DNA of 64,000 nucleotides from Vibrio sp. RE88 (GCF_013113835.1 NZ_VTYQ01000001.1:310001-374000); one strand, 5' to 3'; positions 45,547 through 55,597 are shown, counted from the first letter of the stretch. Program-made: numbers and translations. The notes: a model not told the origin generated them from the letters alone.

Positions 45547-46176
45547 ATGACTATCGAAATGATCAACAAACTTAAACAATTCAAAGTAATCCCAGTGATT
45601 CAAATCAACAGCGTTGAGCAAGCTATTCCGCTTGCCAAAGTGTTGGTTGAAAACGGTCTGCCAGTGGCGGAAGTGACCTTCAGAACAGAAGCGGCCGCAG
45701 ATGCGATCAAGGCCATGCGCGAAGCTTACCCTGAAATGTGCATCGGCGCGGGCACGGTGCTGAACGCAGAGCAAATCGAACAGGCACAACAAGCGGGCGC
45801 AGAATTTGTTGTAGCACCGGGTCTGAACCCGAACACGGTACGTCGCTGTCAGGAAGTTGGCATGCCAATCGTGCCGGGTGTTAACAGCCCGAGTCAGGTT
45901 GAGCAAGCGTTAGAACTTGGCCTGAATTTCCTTAAGTTCTTCCCAGCAGAAGCGTCTGGCGGTGTCGCGATGGTTAAGTCGTTACTGGCGCCGTACGTGG
46001 ATGTCAGCCTGATGCCAACAGGTGGGATCGGAAAGGGTAATGTGAACGACTACCTAGCGATCGAGCGCGTTGTTTGTTGTGGTGGCACCTGGATGGTCGC
46101 ACCAAAGCTGATTGAGAACGAACAATGGGAAGAAATTGGTCAACTGGTTCGTGAAGCGGTCGCGCACGTAGCGTGA
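45547..46176 (+). CDS. eda: KDPG aldolase
   Basis: A protein of about 209 residues that cleaves KDPG to pyruvate and glyceraldehyde-3-phosphate. The Schiff-base lysine lies in LNFLKFFPAEASGG. The catalytic glutamate is in AEVTFRTEAA, with GAGTVLNAEQ and MPTGGIG as further landmarks. I use the ATG at 45547; a TTG four codons earlier is possible. It may be a cluster-specific copy distinct from the housekeeping eda. Confidence 0.93.
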   Translation: MTIEMINKLKQFKVIPVIQINSVEQAIPLAKVLVENGLPVAEVTFRTEAAADAIKAMREAYPEMCIGAGTVLNAEQIEQAQQAGAEFVVAPGLNPNTVRRCQEVGMPIVPGVNSPSQVEQALELGLNFLKFFPAEASGGVAMVKSLLAPYVDVSLMPTGGIGKGNVNDYLAIERVVCCGGTWMVAPKLIENEQWEEIGQLVREAVAHVA

Positions 46177-46225
46177 TATGAATCGAAAACAATAACGAAT
46201 AAAAGCAAACAGTGGGTGAATACGG

Positions 46226-48676
46226 ATGAAGAAAGCTACATTAGCACTGGTTATTTCTGGTTTAATGGCGGCCCCTATGACAATGGCTATGGCTCCAAAC
46301 ACAGACCTTAATCTGATGCCTTATCCTCAAACAGTGGAATTGGGTGAGGGCAAGGTCGCAATCGACAAATCTTTCAGCATTTACATCAAAGGCTATGATT
46401 CTGAACGTGTTCAGTTCAACGCCAAACGAACGGTGGATCGCCTCTATCGTCAGACGGGTTTGCCAATGCTCCACTGGCAGGCTGAATCGGAAGACAAGGC
46501 TACCTTAGTGATCGATATCAGTAAGGCACCGAAAGACGAAGTACAGAACGCTGAGAGTGATGAGTCCTACCAGCTGTCGATCAAAGATGGCCAAATCCGT
46601 ATTGACTCCGAGCGCCCGTATGGTGCTCTGCATGGTCTGGAGACGTTTCTACAACTGGTGACCACAGATGCTTCCGGTTACTTTGTACCGAATGTAGAGA
46701 TCGAGGATGAACCGCGCTTCAAATGGCGTGGTGTCTCTTACGATACTGCGCGTCACTTTATTGAATTGGACGTGATTCTGCGTCAACTTGATGCAATGGC
46801 ATCCGCGAAGATGAACGTATTCCACTGGCATATCTGGGATGACCAAGGGATTCGCATTCAGCTCGATAACTACCAGAAACTGTGGCAAGAGACGGCTGAT
46901 GGTGATTACTACACCAAAGACGAAATCCGTTATGTGGTGAATTACGCGCGCAACCTTGGTATTCGTGTCATTCCTGAAATTTCCCTGCCGGGTCATGCTT
47001 CTGCTGTCGCGCATGCCTATCCTGAACTTATGTCTGGCCTTGGTGAGCAATCCTACCCGCAGCAACGTGGCTGGGGTGTGTTTGAACCGCTGATGGATCC
47101 AACCAACCCAGAGCTGTACAAGATGTTGGCCAGTGTATTCGATGAAGTGGTTGAACTGTTCCCAGACGAGTATTTCCACATCGGTGGTGATGAGCCGGAT
47201 TATAAACAGTGGCAAGAAAACCCACGCATTCAGCAGTTTATCACTGATAACGAGCTGGATGGTGAGCGTGGCCTGCAATCTTACCTCAACACCAAAGTTG
47301 AAAAGATGCTTGAAGAGCGTGGTAAGAAGATGACGGGCTGGGATGAGATCTGGCATAAAGATCTGCCTACATCGATTGTCATCCAGAGCTGGCGTGGTCA
47401 CGACAGCATTGGCCGCGCGGCGAAGCAGGGCTATCAGGGTGTGCTTTCGACAGGTTACTATCTGGATCAACCACAACCGACCAGCTACCACTATCGCAAT
47501 GACCCAATGCCAAGCGGCATCACCGTTGACGACAAGTTACATCAAGGTGAAAAGTTTGCCACCTACGACTGGGTTAAACCACGTAATAAGGGCGGTCCGC
47601 GTAAGGGTAACCTGACCATTATTGAAGCGGCAGACGGTTCATTCAGAGCCTTTACCGACTACAACAGCAAATCACGTCAGGAAGTGCATATTCTTGAATA
47701 CGTCCCGGGTGTTAAATTCCGTGGTCACTTCGATAACTTTATGTCGTACACCGAGTTCAACTATGAGTTTGCAGGCGGCAAGCTTAAAGAGGGCAGCTAC
47801 CAGTTGATTGGTAACGTGCGCTGGCCTGCAACGGGTGAGCTAGTGGCAAGTAGCGACGTGAAAGGCAGCGTGATTCCTGCTCCAAACGGCGGCTATCCCG
47901 CAGTACTAGAAGGTGATGAGAAGGATCTGATTTTAGGTGGTGAGATTACCGTCTGGGGTGAGAATCTGGATTCAACCACCATCGAACATCGACTGTGGCC
48001 TCGTAGCTATGCGATTGCAGAGCGTCTTTGGTCTAGTCAGGAGCTGACTGATGAGCGCAGCATGTATCAGCGCATGAAAGTGATGGATACTTGGTCTGAA
48101 ATATCGCTGGGCCTTCGTCATCACGCGGATGCCAACATGATGCTCAAGCGTCTGGCAAATGGTGCTGATGTTGCACCGTTGCAAACGTTGTCGAACTACA
48201 TCGAACCCGCACAGTACTACGCTCGTCATTGGGAGAAGTGGATCTCCACACCAAACAAAGGTGACTTGTACAACAAGTACGAGCGTCTAAATCGTTTTGC
48301 GGATGCGCTACCAATGGAAAGCCTCACGGTGTATGAGATGAACGATTTGGTTGAAGCTTTCGCCAAAGGGGACACTCTTGCACTGGATAAGTTGGCGCTT
48401 CATTACCAGACTGCCAAGCTTGCGGCGCAGCAGGCAAAACCGATTTTTGCTGCCAATGTGGCATCAGTGGATACCGTGGTGGTGTCAGACGCGACAGTGC
48501 GAGTTTCTGAGTTAGCTCTGACTTTGATAGAAGCAGCAAAGCAAGGACAAACACTGCGTGCGAGTGATGTAGCTGAATATCAACGCATCATCGATGATAA
48601 CGCCATTATTCTTGATGAAACCATTGTGGCGATTGTCAAACCGACCGAGATGTTACTTCACAAACTGGCCAACTAA
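46226..48676 (+). CDS. Exported GH20 beta-N-acetylhexosaminidase with an internal insertion
   Basis: An 816-residue exported enzyme (signal peptide ending near PMTMA). A GH20b alpha-beta domain (about 25-150) precedes a TIM barrel. The catalytic pair is the Asp-Glu in FHIGGDEPDY (about 321-322); FHWHIWDDQGIR and RVIPEISLPGHASA are also typical. About 150 residues (about 420-570) between VLSTGYYLDQ and GGEITVWGEN appear to be inserted where most GH20 enzymes have a short loop. A helical tail of about 200 residues follows the barrel. It releases GlcNAc-type sugars from chito-oligosaccharides. Confidence 0.9.
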   Translation: MKKATLALVISGLMAAPMTMAMAPNTDLNLMPYPQTVELGEGKVAIDKSFSIYIKGYDSERVQFNAKRTVDRLYRQTGLPMLHWQAESEDKATLVIDISKAPKDEVQNAESDESYQLSIKDGQIRIDSERPYGALHGLETFLQLVTTDASGYFVPNVEIEDEPRFKWRGVSYDTARHFIELDVILRQLDAMASAKMNVFHWHIWDDQGIRIQLDNYQKLWQETADGDYYTKDEIRYVVNYARNLGIRVIPEISLPGHASAVAHAYPELMSGLGEQSYPQQRGWGVFEPLMDPTNPELYKMLASVFDEVVELFPDEYFHIGGDEPDYKQWQENPRIQQFITDNELDGERGLQSYLNTKVEKMLEERGKKMTGWDEIWHKDLPTSIVIQSWRGHDSIGRAAKQGYQGVLSTGYYLDQPQPTSYHYRNDPMPSGITVDDKLHQGEKFATYDWVKPRNKGGPRKGNLTIIEAADGSFRAFTDYNSKSRQEVHILEYVPGVKFRGHFDNFMSYTEFNYEFAGGKLKEGSYQLIGNVRWPATGELVASSDVKGSVIPAPNGGYPAVLEGDEKDLILGGEITVWGENLDSTTIEHRLWPRSYAIAERLWSSQELTDERSMYQRMKVMDTWSEISLGLRHHADANMMLKRLANGADVAPLQTLSNYIEPAQYYARHWEKWISTPNKGDLYNKYERLNRFADALPMESLTVYEMNDLVEAFAKGDTLALDKLALHYQTAKLAAQQAKPIFAANVASVDTVVVSDATVRVSELALTLIEAAKQGQTLRASDVAEYQRIIDDNAIILDETIVAIVKPTEMLLHKLAN

Positions 48677-48687
48677 TTGACTTTTGG

Positions 48688-48717
48688 CATTGCCGTCAAC
48701 GTGTGTTGGCGGCAATG
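48688..48717 (+). other. Long intercistronic hairpin
   Basis: CATTGCCG-T-CAAC with loop GTGT pairs with GTTG-G-CGGCAATG. There is no T-run. It separates the hexosaminidase gene from the lactonase gene and may stabilise or partly terminate the upstream RNA. Confidence 0.5.
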
Positions 48718-48753
48718 TATTAAGAGTCTAATGTTTTATTTATCTGGTCAATA

Positions 48754-49782
48754 ATGAAAGCAAGTAATCACTTACATTTTTATGTTGGTACCTATACCGA
48801 CGATCCCAGTCAGAGCCAGGGTATTGCTCAAGTGAGTCTAAACACCTCTTCGGGGGAACTGACGCGACTTGATGATGCCATGGTGATACGCAATCCCTCT
48901 TACCTCACTCATACTTCCTCTGGTCTTTATACATTTTCTGAAGTTTCCCGCTCCGACAGCACTGCTTTGGTGTTTCAGTCGGATGCTCGCTCTGGCGTGT
49001 TGGCCATTGAAGGTGACTACCCTTGTCATATTGATGTGGATTGCCAGCAGCGATATGTGGCGGTGGCCAATTATGGTTCCGGAAATGTGAATGTCTACGT
49101 GCTGGATGGCGATGGAAAGCCGCTCAAACTCGTCGCGGACCTGTTTGTGGATGGTAAAGGCGCGAACAGTGAGCGTCAGCAATCGCCGCATGCTCATCAG
49201 GTGCAGTTTTTAAATCACACACCTCAGTTGGCTGTGGTCGATTTGGGTAGTGATTCGCTGCATCTCTATGACATTGATACACAAAGTGACCACTTCCAAC
49301 TTCATCAAACCGTGTCACTGCCTCCCGGCTGTGGCCCTAGGCATCTGGTGATGAATGGTGATGAAGACATGGCTTACGTTGTATGCGAGCTAGCGGAAAC
49401 GCTGATTACGCTGACTAAGGAAGGTAGCCACTGGCGTATGGTAGACCAGTGTGACTTACTGCCCGGTCAGCCAAAAGGAGAGGCTGCCGCAGCGATCAAG
49501 CTGTCCTGTGATGAGCGCTTTATCTACGTTTCTTGTCGTCAGCAGAATGCGATTAGCATTTTCGAGCTAGTGGATGGATTACCTTCGTGGTTAGCGGCAC
49601 AAGATTGTCAGGGCCAATTTCCGCGAGACTTTACGTTATCATCTGATGGCAACTGGCTAATTGTCGCCAATCAACATTCTAATAATCTCGCTAGTTACCT
49701 ACGTTGCCAATCAACAGGTCTCCTCAGCCCGGCAAACTACCAGTGCCAAATTGATGCACCTGTTTGTCTGATTGAGCACTAA
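48754..49782 (+). CDS. Beta-propeller lactonase (YbhE/Pgl family)
   Basis: A 342-residue seven-bladed propeller of the 6-phosphogluconolactonase-like family. Motifs include LHFYVGTYTDDPSQSQGIA, PCHIDVDCQQRYVAVANYGSG, QSPHAHQVQF, LPPGCGPRHLVM and GQFPRDFTLSSDGNWLIVANQ. No signal peptide is present. In this cluster it could open an amino-sugar lactone (such as the 1,5-lactone of oxidised GlcNAc) to the acid used by the other enzymes. The family is clear, the substrate inferred. Confidence 0.85.
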   Translation: MKASNHLHFYVGTYTDDPSQSQGIAQVSLNTSSGELTRLDDAMVIRNPSYLTHTSSGLYTFSEVSRSDSTALVFQSDARSGVLAIEGDYPCHIDVDCQQRYVAVANYGSGNVNVYVLDGDGKPLKLVADLFVDGKGANSERQQSPHAHQVQFLNHTPQLAVVDLGSDSLHLYDIDTQSDHFQLHQTVSLPPGCGPRHLVMNGDEDMAYVVCELAETLITLTKEGSHWRMVDQCDLLPGQPKGEAAAAIKLSCDERFIYVSCRQQNAISIFELVDGLPSWLAAQDCQGQFPRDFTLSSDGNWLIVANQHSNNLASYLRCQSTGLLSPANYQCQIDAPVCLIEH

Positions 49783-49795
49783 TATTGAGAATCAA

Positions 49796-50161
49796 ATGAA
49801 ACAAGTACACCGAATTAACCCGACCAAACGTTGGTCCGACGTGACCGTATTTAACGGTATCGCGCATTTTGTCGAAGTGGCAGAGGGCGATACTTCTGCA
49901 GACATGCAAGGTCAGGTTCAGCAGATCTTCGCTCAGGCAGAGCAGATGCTCAGCAGCGTCGACAGTGATAAGTCCCGCATCTTATCAGTCACCATATATG
50001 TGACTGATTTTGCTCATTTTGATGCGTTAAACCAAGAGTGGGATAATTGGTTTCCGCCAGGAGCAGCACCGAGCCGTGCATGTGTAAAAGTCGAACTGGC
50101 GAATCCCGATCTCTTGGTCGAAATGGTGTTTGTTGCTGCGGCTGGAGAACGCTTTCAGTAG
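49796..50161 (+). CDS. Second RidA-family protein
   Basis: A protein of about 121 residues with RidA features (QVQQIFAQAEQMLSSV, ILSVTIYVTD, APSRACVKVEL with the conserved Arg). It differs clearly from the RidA at 42.4 kb. I use the ATG at 49796; a TTG at 49772 overlaps the lactonase end. A second copy in one cluster suggests a distinct enamine/imine intermediate or a regulatory role. Confidence 0.85.
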   Translation: MKQVHRINPTKRWSDVTVFNGIAHFVEVAEGDTSADMQGQVQQIFAQAEQMLSSVDSDKSRILSVTIYVTDFAHFDALNQEWDNWFPPGAAPSRACVKVELANPDLLVEMVFVAAAGERFQ

Positions 50162-50188
50162 CTTTTCGCCCACTTCATTTTCATCTCC

Positions 50189-50212
50189 AATCCCCGTCCT
50201 ATGATGGGGATT
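50189..50212 (+). terminator. Terminator of the amino-sugar-acid cluster
   Basis: The stem AATCCCC/GGGGATT has a 10-nt loop and is followed by a T-run, 27 bp after the last gene. Confidence 0.85.
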
Positions 50213-50795
50213 TTTTTACCTTCTCTGCTTGGCGCGCAGTCGCATTGCTCATCATAACGTCGATAAGGTCATAATGATTTCATTTATGAATGCATTGGCG
50301 TTGCTGATGATTTTTGTTGTGAATACCCATCAAAAACTACGTGAATTCCTTAACGTGATCAATGTCACATTTATCTATCTGTAGATCGATCTGTTTAGCC
50401 AGTTAAACGCGCGCAAATGACTTATTGCTCAATTGAACTGTTAATCGGCAGCTATCCCTTATATTTCATGGCTTTCTTATGTGGCACGTCAATGGCGTTG
50501 TGGGCGATAAGTGGCTGTTCACCAATACGTCAATTTCATTAATGGAAGGTTAGTTTCCAAGTTCGACAGATGAGCTTCAATTTCGATCTAAGCATAATGC
50601 GCAGAATGTAACATTGTATTTCGAAGTGTAACAATTAAACCATATAAGCAGCATGGTTTTTAACCGGATTGCTTGTTTGATAACCCCACACTTTGCTTTG
50701 CGATGCTGCACATGCTCAACACATAAACATTCTAATGACTATAACAACCGGCCTTCAGGCATTGCCCTGCAACCGGACAAACATCGAGAAAGTTA
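50213..50795 (+). other. Long promoter region of the cyo operon
   Basis: These 583 bp hold no supported gene. Short frames near the left end lack ribosome sites. The CRP-like site at 50351-50372 is the clearest element. The length suggests several regulators act on the oxidase operon; I could not identify ArcA or Fnr boxes with confidence. Confidence 0.5.
50351..50372. promoter_or_regulatory. CRP-like binding site
   Basis: The 22-bp site with core GTGATC-N4-TCACATTT agrees with the CRP consensus at 17 of 22 positions. It lies about 430 bp upstream of cyoA, so it may serve a distal promoter or an unseen small transcript. Confidence 0.5.
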
Positions 50796-51683
50796 ATGGA
50801 AGCCTCAAGATATAAACGCATCTTGTCGAGGGGAAGTTTGGTGACCGCCATTCTGCTGCTCTCAGGATGTAATTCTGCTTTGCTTGACCCGAAAGGTGCT
50901 ATTGGTGTCCAGGAAAAAGAGCTGATTATTACCGCTCTTTTGCTGATGTTGATCGTTGTGATCCCAGTGATTCTGATGACGATTTACTTCGCCTACCGAT
51001 ACCGCGCAACTAACACCGACGAAGAGTACGCGCCTGAATGGGCTCACTCGACCAAGATCGAAGTGGTGGTATGGACGATTCCTATCATCATCATCGCGAT
51101 TCTTGCCACCATTACATGGCGTTCAACGCACGAACTGGAGCCGTCTAAGCCTCTGGTGAGTGATGTGAAACCCATGACGATTGAAGTGGTGTCACTCGAC
51201 TGGAAATGGTTGTTCATCTATCCGGAAGAACACATTGCAACGGTTAACTACGTTGCGTTTCCGAAAGATGTCCCGGTCAATTTCAAACTGACGTCAGACA
51301 ACATTATGAACGCGTTCTTTATCCCACGCCTTGGGACACAGATCTACGCGATGCCGGGCATGGTGACCAAGCTGAACCTGATTGCTAACCATGAAGGCGA
51401 TTACAAAGGCTTTGCTTCAAACTACAGCGGAAAAGGTTTCTCGCAGATGAAGTTTACTGCGTCCGCTATGCCTGATCGCGCGGCATTCCTGAACTGGGTG
51501 CAGAAGGTGAAAGCCAGCCCAGATCGCATCGAAGACTGGGAGCAATTCCGCTCGCTGGCAGCACCAAGTGTCGCTGAGCCAGTCACGCTGTTCTCCAGTG
51601 TGCCACCGTTTTTGTTTACTGATGTCGTGACCCAGCATCCTGGTTCAATGAACTGTTTGCCTGAAAACCAAGGACAATCGTAA
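50796..51683 (+). CDS. cyoA: Cytochrome o ubiquinol oxidase subunit II
   Basis: A 295-residue lipoprotein subunit (lipobox LLSGC) with two membrane helices and a periplasmic cupredoxin domain ([19 protein letters not shown], then [15 protein letters not shown]). Copper-A ligands are absent, as expected for a quinol rather than cytochrome c oxidase. Its stop overlaps the cyoB start as TAATG. Confidence 0.96.
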   Translation: MEASRYKRILSRGSLVTAILLLSGCNSALLDPKGAIGVQEKELIITALLLMLIVVIPVILMTIYFAYRYRATNTDEEYAPEWAHSTKIEVVVWTIPIIIIAILATITWRSTHELEPSKPLVSDVKPMTIEVVSLDWKWLFIYPEEHIATVNYVAFPKDVPVNFKLTSDNIMNAFFIPRLGTQIYAMPGMVTKLNLIANHEGDYKGFASNYSGKGFSQMKFTASAMPDRAAFLNWVQKVKASPDRIEDWEQFRSLAAPSVAEPVTLFSSVPPFLFTDVVTQHPGSMNCLPENQGQS

Positions 51684-53719
51684 TGTTTGGAAGATTAACT
51701 CTCGATTCAATTCCATACCACGAACCCATCATCGTCATCACCTTAGCGATTGTCGCTTTGGTTGGTTTGGCAGTGGTTGTCGCGGTGACCAAAGCAGGGA
51801 AATGGCAGTACCTGTGGAACGAGTGGTTTACGTCAGTAGACCACAAAAAACTCGGCTTTATGTACATCGCAGTTGCGATGGTGATGCTTGTGCGCGGATT
51901 TGCCGACGCCGTCATGATGCGCAGTCAGCAGTTGCTGTCTTCTGCGGGTGAAGCGGGTTACCTGCCGCCTCATCACTATGACCAGATCTTCACCGCGCAC
52001 GGCGTGATCATGATTTTCTTCGTCGCGATGCCTCTGGTTATCGGTCTGATGAACATCATTGTTCCGTTGCAGATTGGTGCTCGTGATGTTGCCTTCCCGT
52101 ATCTGAACAACCTCAGTTTCTGGTTGTTTATTGTTGGTGTCATTCTGACCAATATGTCGCTAGGCTTAGGTGAATTTGGTCGTACTGGCTGGTTAGCGTA
52201 TCCGCCTCTGTCGGGTATTGATGCTAGCCCAGGAGTTGGGGTCGATTATTGGATATGGGCCTTGCAGATATCCGGTGTCGGTACCACGCTGACGGGTGTG
52301 AACTTCTTCGCCACTATCCTGCGTATGCGCACTCCGTCTATGCCAATGATGAAGATGCCAGTTTTCACTTGGGCGTCTCTATGTGCCAACATCCTTATCA
52401 TCATTTCGTTCCCAATCCTGACAGTGACGATTGCATTGCTGACACTGGATCGATACCTCGGATTCCATTTCTTCACCAATGATCTTGGCGGCAACGTGAT
52501 GATGTACGTCAACTTGATTTGGGCATGGGGCCACCCAGAGGTGTACATCCTGATCCTGCCAATTTTTGGTGTGTTCTCGGAAGTGACCGCGACCTTCTCT
52601 CGCAAGAAATTGTTTGGTTACACCTCGTTGGTATGGGCAACGGTTGTGATTACCATTCTGGCGTTTGTCGTATGGCTGCACCACTTCTTCACTATGGGGT
52701 CGGGTGCGAACGTTAACGCCTTCTTCGGTATTGCAACCATGATCATTTCCATCCCAACCGGGGTGAAGATTTTCAACTGGTTGTTCACCATGTACAAAGG
52801 CCGCATTCGCTTTACTACCCCAATGATGTGGACGGTGGGCTTCCTGATCACCTTCTCAGTCGGTGGTATGACTGGCGTACTGATGGCGGTTCCGGGTGCT
52901 GACTTTGTTCTTCACAACTCAGTATTCCTGATCGCGCACTTCCATAACGTCATCATCGGTGGTGTGGTGTTTGGTTGCTTTGCGGCAATCACTTACTGGT
53001 TCCCGAAAGCGACTGGCTTCACGATGAACGAAGCGTGGGGCAAGCGTGCATTCTATCTTTGGATTGTCGGCTTCCTGATGGCTTTCCTACCACTGTACGC
53101 ACTGGGCTTTATGGGCATGACTCGTCGCTTGAGCCAAGACATTAACCCAGAGTACTTCCCTCTGCTGGCTGTTGCTGCGGCAGGTACTGCTGTGATTGCG
53201 ATGGGCGTGGTATGCCAGTTCATCCAGATTTACGTCAGTATCCGTGATCGCGAACAGAATCGTGATCTGACAGGTGACCCATGGGGTGGCCGTACGTTTG
53301 AGTGGGCGACGTCTTCGCCTCCGCCGTTTTACAACTTCGCGCATTTACCAAAAGGCGACGAGCTGGATGCATTCTGGTACCAGAAGCAGAGCGGTGAGTT
53401 TGACCCAACCAAAGAAGTGGAATACGAGCGCATCCATATGCCAAAAAACACGCCGACAGGTATTTATGTGTCTGCTTGGGCACTGGTGTTTGGTTTTGCG
53501 ATGATTTGGTACATCTGGTGGCTGGCAGCAGCGAGTTTCGTCGGCATCATCGTGACCTGTATCCAACACAGCTACAACGATGACGTGGACTATTACGTTG
53601 AAGTCGAAGAGATAAAAGCGATTGAAGCTGAGCGCCGTGCTCAGTTTGAAGAAGCAAATAAAAAACCTGTGCAAGATGATAATAAGAAAGACGATCTGGA
53701 GGTGACGTATGCAAGCTAA
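51683..53719 (+). CDS. cyoB: Cytochrome o ubiquinol oxidase subunit I
   Basis: A 678-residue haem-copper oxidase subunit with about 15 helices, very close to E. coli CyoB throughout. Quinol-site residues are in [14 protein letters not shown] and [14 protein letters not shown]. The CuB/cross-link region is [12 protein letters not shown], with [10 protein letters not shown] and [11 protein letters not shown] giving haem and CuB histidines. It reduces O2 to water and pumps protons. The end overlaps cyoC by 11 bp. Confidence 0.98.
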   Translation: MFGRLTLDSIPYHEPIIVITLAIVALVGLAVVVAVTKAGKWQYLWNEWFTSVDHKKLGFMYIAVAMVMLVRGFADAVMMRSQQLLSSAGEAGYLPPHHYDQIFTAHGVIMIFFVAMPLVIGLMNIIVPLQIGARDVAFPYLNNLSFWLFIVGVILTNMSLGLGEFGRTGWLAYPPLSGIDASPGVGVDYWIWALQISGVGTTLTGVNFFATILRMRTPSMPMMKMPVFTWASLCANILIIISFPILTVTIALLTLDRYLGFHFFTNDLGGNVMMYVNLIWAWGHPEVYILILPIFGVFSEVTATFSRKKLFGYTSLVWATVVITILAFVVWLHHFFTMGSGANVNAFFGIATMIISIPTGVKIFNWLFTMYKGRIRFTTPMMWTVGFLITFSVGGMTGVLMAVPGADFVLHNSVFLIAHFHNVIIGGVVFGCFAAITYWFPKATGFTMNEAWGKRAFYLWIVGFLMAFLPLYALGFMGMTRRLSQDINPEYFPLLAVAAAGTAVIAMGVVCQFIQIYVSIRDREQNRDLTGDPWGGRTFEWATSSPPPFYNFAHLPKGDELDAFWYQKQSGEFDPTKEVEYERIHMPKNTPTGIYVSAWALVFGFAMIWYIWWLAAASFVGIIVTCIQHSYNDDVDYYVEVEEIKAIEAERRAQFEEANKKPVQDDNKKDDLEVTYAS

Positions 53720-54305
53720 CATCGCGTCTCACGCTCATGATCACCACGATACCAGCGGCAACAAGCTGTTCGGTTTCTGGGTTTACCTGATGAGTGACTG
53801 CGTACTGTTTGCGACCCTGTTTGCGACTTACGCAGTACTAGAAAGCGGCTCGATTAGCGGGCCGACAGGTAAAGATATTTTCGAACTGCCATTTGTGTTC
53901 GTTGAAACCATGCTGCTGCTGTTCAGTAGTATCACGTTTGGCTTTGGCATGATTGCGATGAAACGCAAAGATGTCGCGGGTTTAAAGCGTTGGTTGCAAG
54001 TGACTTTCTTGCTTGGGCTTGGCTTTATCGGCATGGAAGTGTACGAGTTCCATCACTTGATTGCTGAGGGCTACGGCCCACAGGCGAGCGCATTTCTTTC
54101 TGCGTTCTTCACGCTGGTGGGTACTCACGGCCTGCACGTGACGTTTGGTCTTATCTGGCTGGCGGTGTGCTATCAGCAACTGTCGACGAAAGGTCTTAAC
54201 GACAATATGGCGATGCGCTTTAACTGCCTGAGCCTGTTCTGGCACTTCCTAGACATTGTTTGGATCTGTGTCTTCACCATCGTTTACTTGTTGGGGGTAA
54301 TGTAA
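53709..54305 (+). CDS. cyoC: Cytochrome o ubiquinol oxidase subunit III
   Basis: A 198-residue subunit with five membrane helices, including [21 protein letters not shown], the conserved Glu in [12 protein letters not shown], and [14 protein letters not shown]. It stabilises subunit I. The stop overlaps the cyoD start. Confidence 0.97.
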   Translation: MQANIASHAHDHHDTSGNKLFGFWVYLMSDCVLFATLFATYAVLESGSISGPTGKDIFELPFVFVETMLLLFSSITFGFGMIAMKRKDVAGLKRWLQVTFLLGLGFIGMEVYEFHHLIAEGYGPQASAFLSAFFTLVGTHGLHVTFGLIWLAVCYQQLSTKGLNDNMAMRFNCLSLFWHFLDIVWICVFTIVYLLGVM

Positions 54306-54616
54306 TGGATCAACATCTGGAAACGGGTGCGTCGGATTACGTTAAAGGTTTCGTTGCATCTCTGATTTTGACCGTGATTCCGTTCTACTTTGTGTGGACG
54401 CAATCGCTGCCTGATACGACGACATATGTTCTTCTGTTTGGCTGTGCTTTGGTGCAAATCTTTGTGCACTTTAAGTACTTCCTGCATATGGAAGTAAAAA
54501 CCTCCGATGGTCGCTGGAACCTAGTGTCACTGATGTTTACAGCCATCGTTGTCTTGATTCTTATCGCTGGCTCGGTGTGGATCATCTACAACATGAACGT
54601 CAACATGAAGCTGTAG
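54305..54616 (+). CDS. cyoD: Cytochrome o ubiquinol oxidase subunit IV
   Basis: A 103-residue, three-helix subunit with the typical KGFVASLILTVIPFYFVW and QIFVHFKYFLHM. The ATG at 54305 overlaps the cyoC stop (ATGTAATG); the longer in-frame extension lies inside cyoC. Confidence 0.95.
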   Translation: MDQHLETGASDYVKGFVASLILTVIPFYFVWTQSLPDTTTYVLLFGCALVQIFVHFKYFLHMEVKTSDGRWNLVSLMFTAIVVLILIAGSVWIIYNMNVNMKL

Positions 54617-54624
54617 GCCAGAGT

Positions 54625-55491
54625 ATGCTGAAAAGTTATTTGTCTATTACCAAACCGGGCATCATTTTCGGCAACCTGATATCTGTTGCAGCGGGGTTTT
54701 TCCTTGCCGCAAAAACAGAGCACGCAAGTCTGAACTTGTTACTGGCGACACTCGCTGGTGTCGGGCTTGTGATTGCTTCAGGCTGCGTAGTGAACAACAT
54801 CTTTGACCGAGACATCGACCAAAAGATGAAGCGCACTCAGAATCGTGAAACCGTCAAAGGTAACATCAATATCGATGTTGCTTTTGTCTATGCCTTGGTG
54901 ATGCTGCTCAGCGGGACCGCCTTGTTGTTTCAGCTCGCCAATCCACTATCGGCAGTGGTAGTGCTTTTGGGCTACGTGTTTTACGTGTTTTTCTACACCA
55001 TGTGGTACAAGCGTACGTCTGTGTACGGCACGTTAGTGGGTAGCATTTCCGGTGCAGTGCCACCTCTGGTGGGCTATCTGGCGGTAACAAACTACATCAG
55101 CCTTGAGGCCATTCTGCTGTTTACCATGTTCTGCTTATGGCAAATGCCGCACTCGTACGCGATTGCGATGTTCCGTATGCAAGATTATCGCGACGCGGGC
55201 ATTCCAGTTTTGCCAGTGAAAGAAGGTATCAACAAAGCTCATCGCCATATGAAGGCATATGTTGCGGCTTTTGGTGCCGTCTCACTGGCTCTATTCCTAT
55301 TGGGAGAGGCAGGCTATGAGTACCTAGCGGTTGCCGCTGTTGTGTGCTTTATGTGGACGCAGGTGACGTTTCGCAAGGTTGACTACAGCAATTACGTCCA
55401 ATGGTCGAAATCGGTGTTTAAAGTCTCTCTGCTGGTGGTGATGAGCATCAGTGGTGTACTGGGTTTGGAGCTGATTCCACTGCCCATCTAA
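54625..55491 (+). CDS. cyoE: Protohaem IX farnesyltransferase (haem O synthase)
   Basis: A 288-residue UbiA-family prenyltransferase that makes haem O for the oxidase. The two Asp-rich regions are NNIFDRDIDQKMKRTQNR and YRDAGIPVLPV, and LSITKPGIIFGNLISV is the usual start. The ATG at 54625 is 8 bp after the cyoD stop. Confidence 0.96.
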   Translation: MLKSYLSITKPGIIFGNLISVAAGFFLAAKTEHASLNLLLATLAGVGLVIASGCVVNNIFDRDIDQKMKRTQNRETVKGNINIDVAFVYALVMLLSGTALLFQLANPLSAVVVLLGYVFYVFFYTMWYKRTSVYGTLVGSISGAVPPLVGYLAVTNYISLEAILLFTMFCLWQMPHSYAIAMFRMQDYRDAGIPVLPVKEGINKAHRHMKAYVAAFGAVSLALFLLGEAGYEYLAVAAVVCFMWTQVTFRKVDYSNYVQWSKSVFKVSLLVVMSISGVLGLELIPLPI

Positions 55492-55497
55492 CGAGTT

Positions 55498-55595
55498 AAG
55501 CGCTCCTTCCTGAAACTGCTAAGCCGATAACGGTTTTATGCCTGAGATATCCGATACCGGCATGTTTGTGTAAGCAGAGAAAGGACGGGGCGCTT
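55498..55595 (+). terminator. Branched, multi-stem terminator after cyoE
   Basis: An outer stem of 13 pairs with one mismatch (55498-55511 with 55582-55595) encloses a second stem CTGCT/AGCAG (55516-55520, 55573-55577). Inside that are two small hairpins (CCG-ATAA-CGG and ATGCC/GGCAT). A T-run follows. The reverse-strand continuation of the neighbouring broken gene stops at its edge. Confidence 0.7.
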
Positions 55596-55597
55596 TT

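Noticed and set aside
55498-55595. Possible attC-type recombination site
   Set aside because: It is palindromic and about 100 nt, but lacks the RYYYAAC/GTTRRRY core sites and ends in a terminator T-run.
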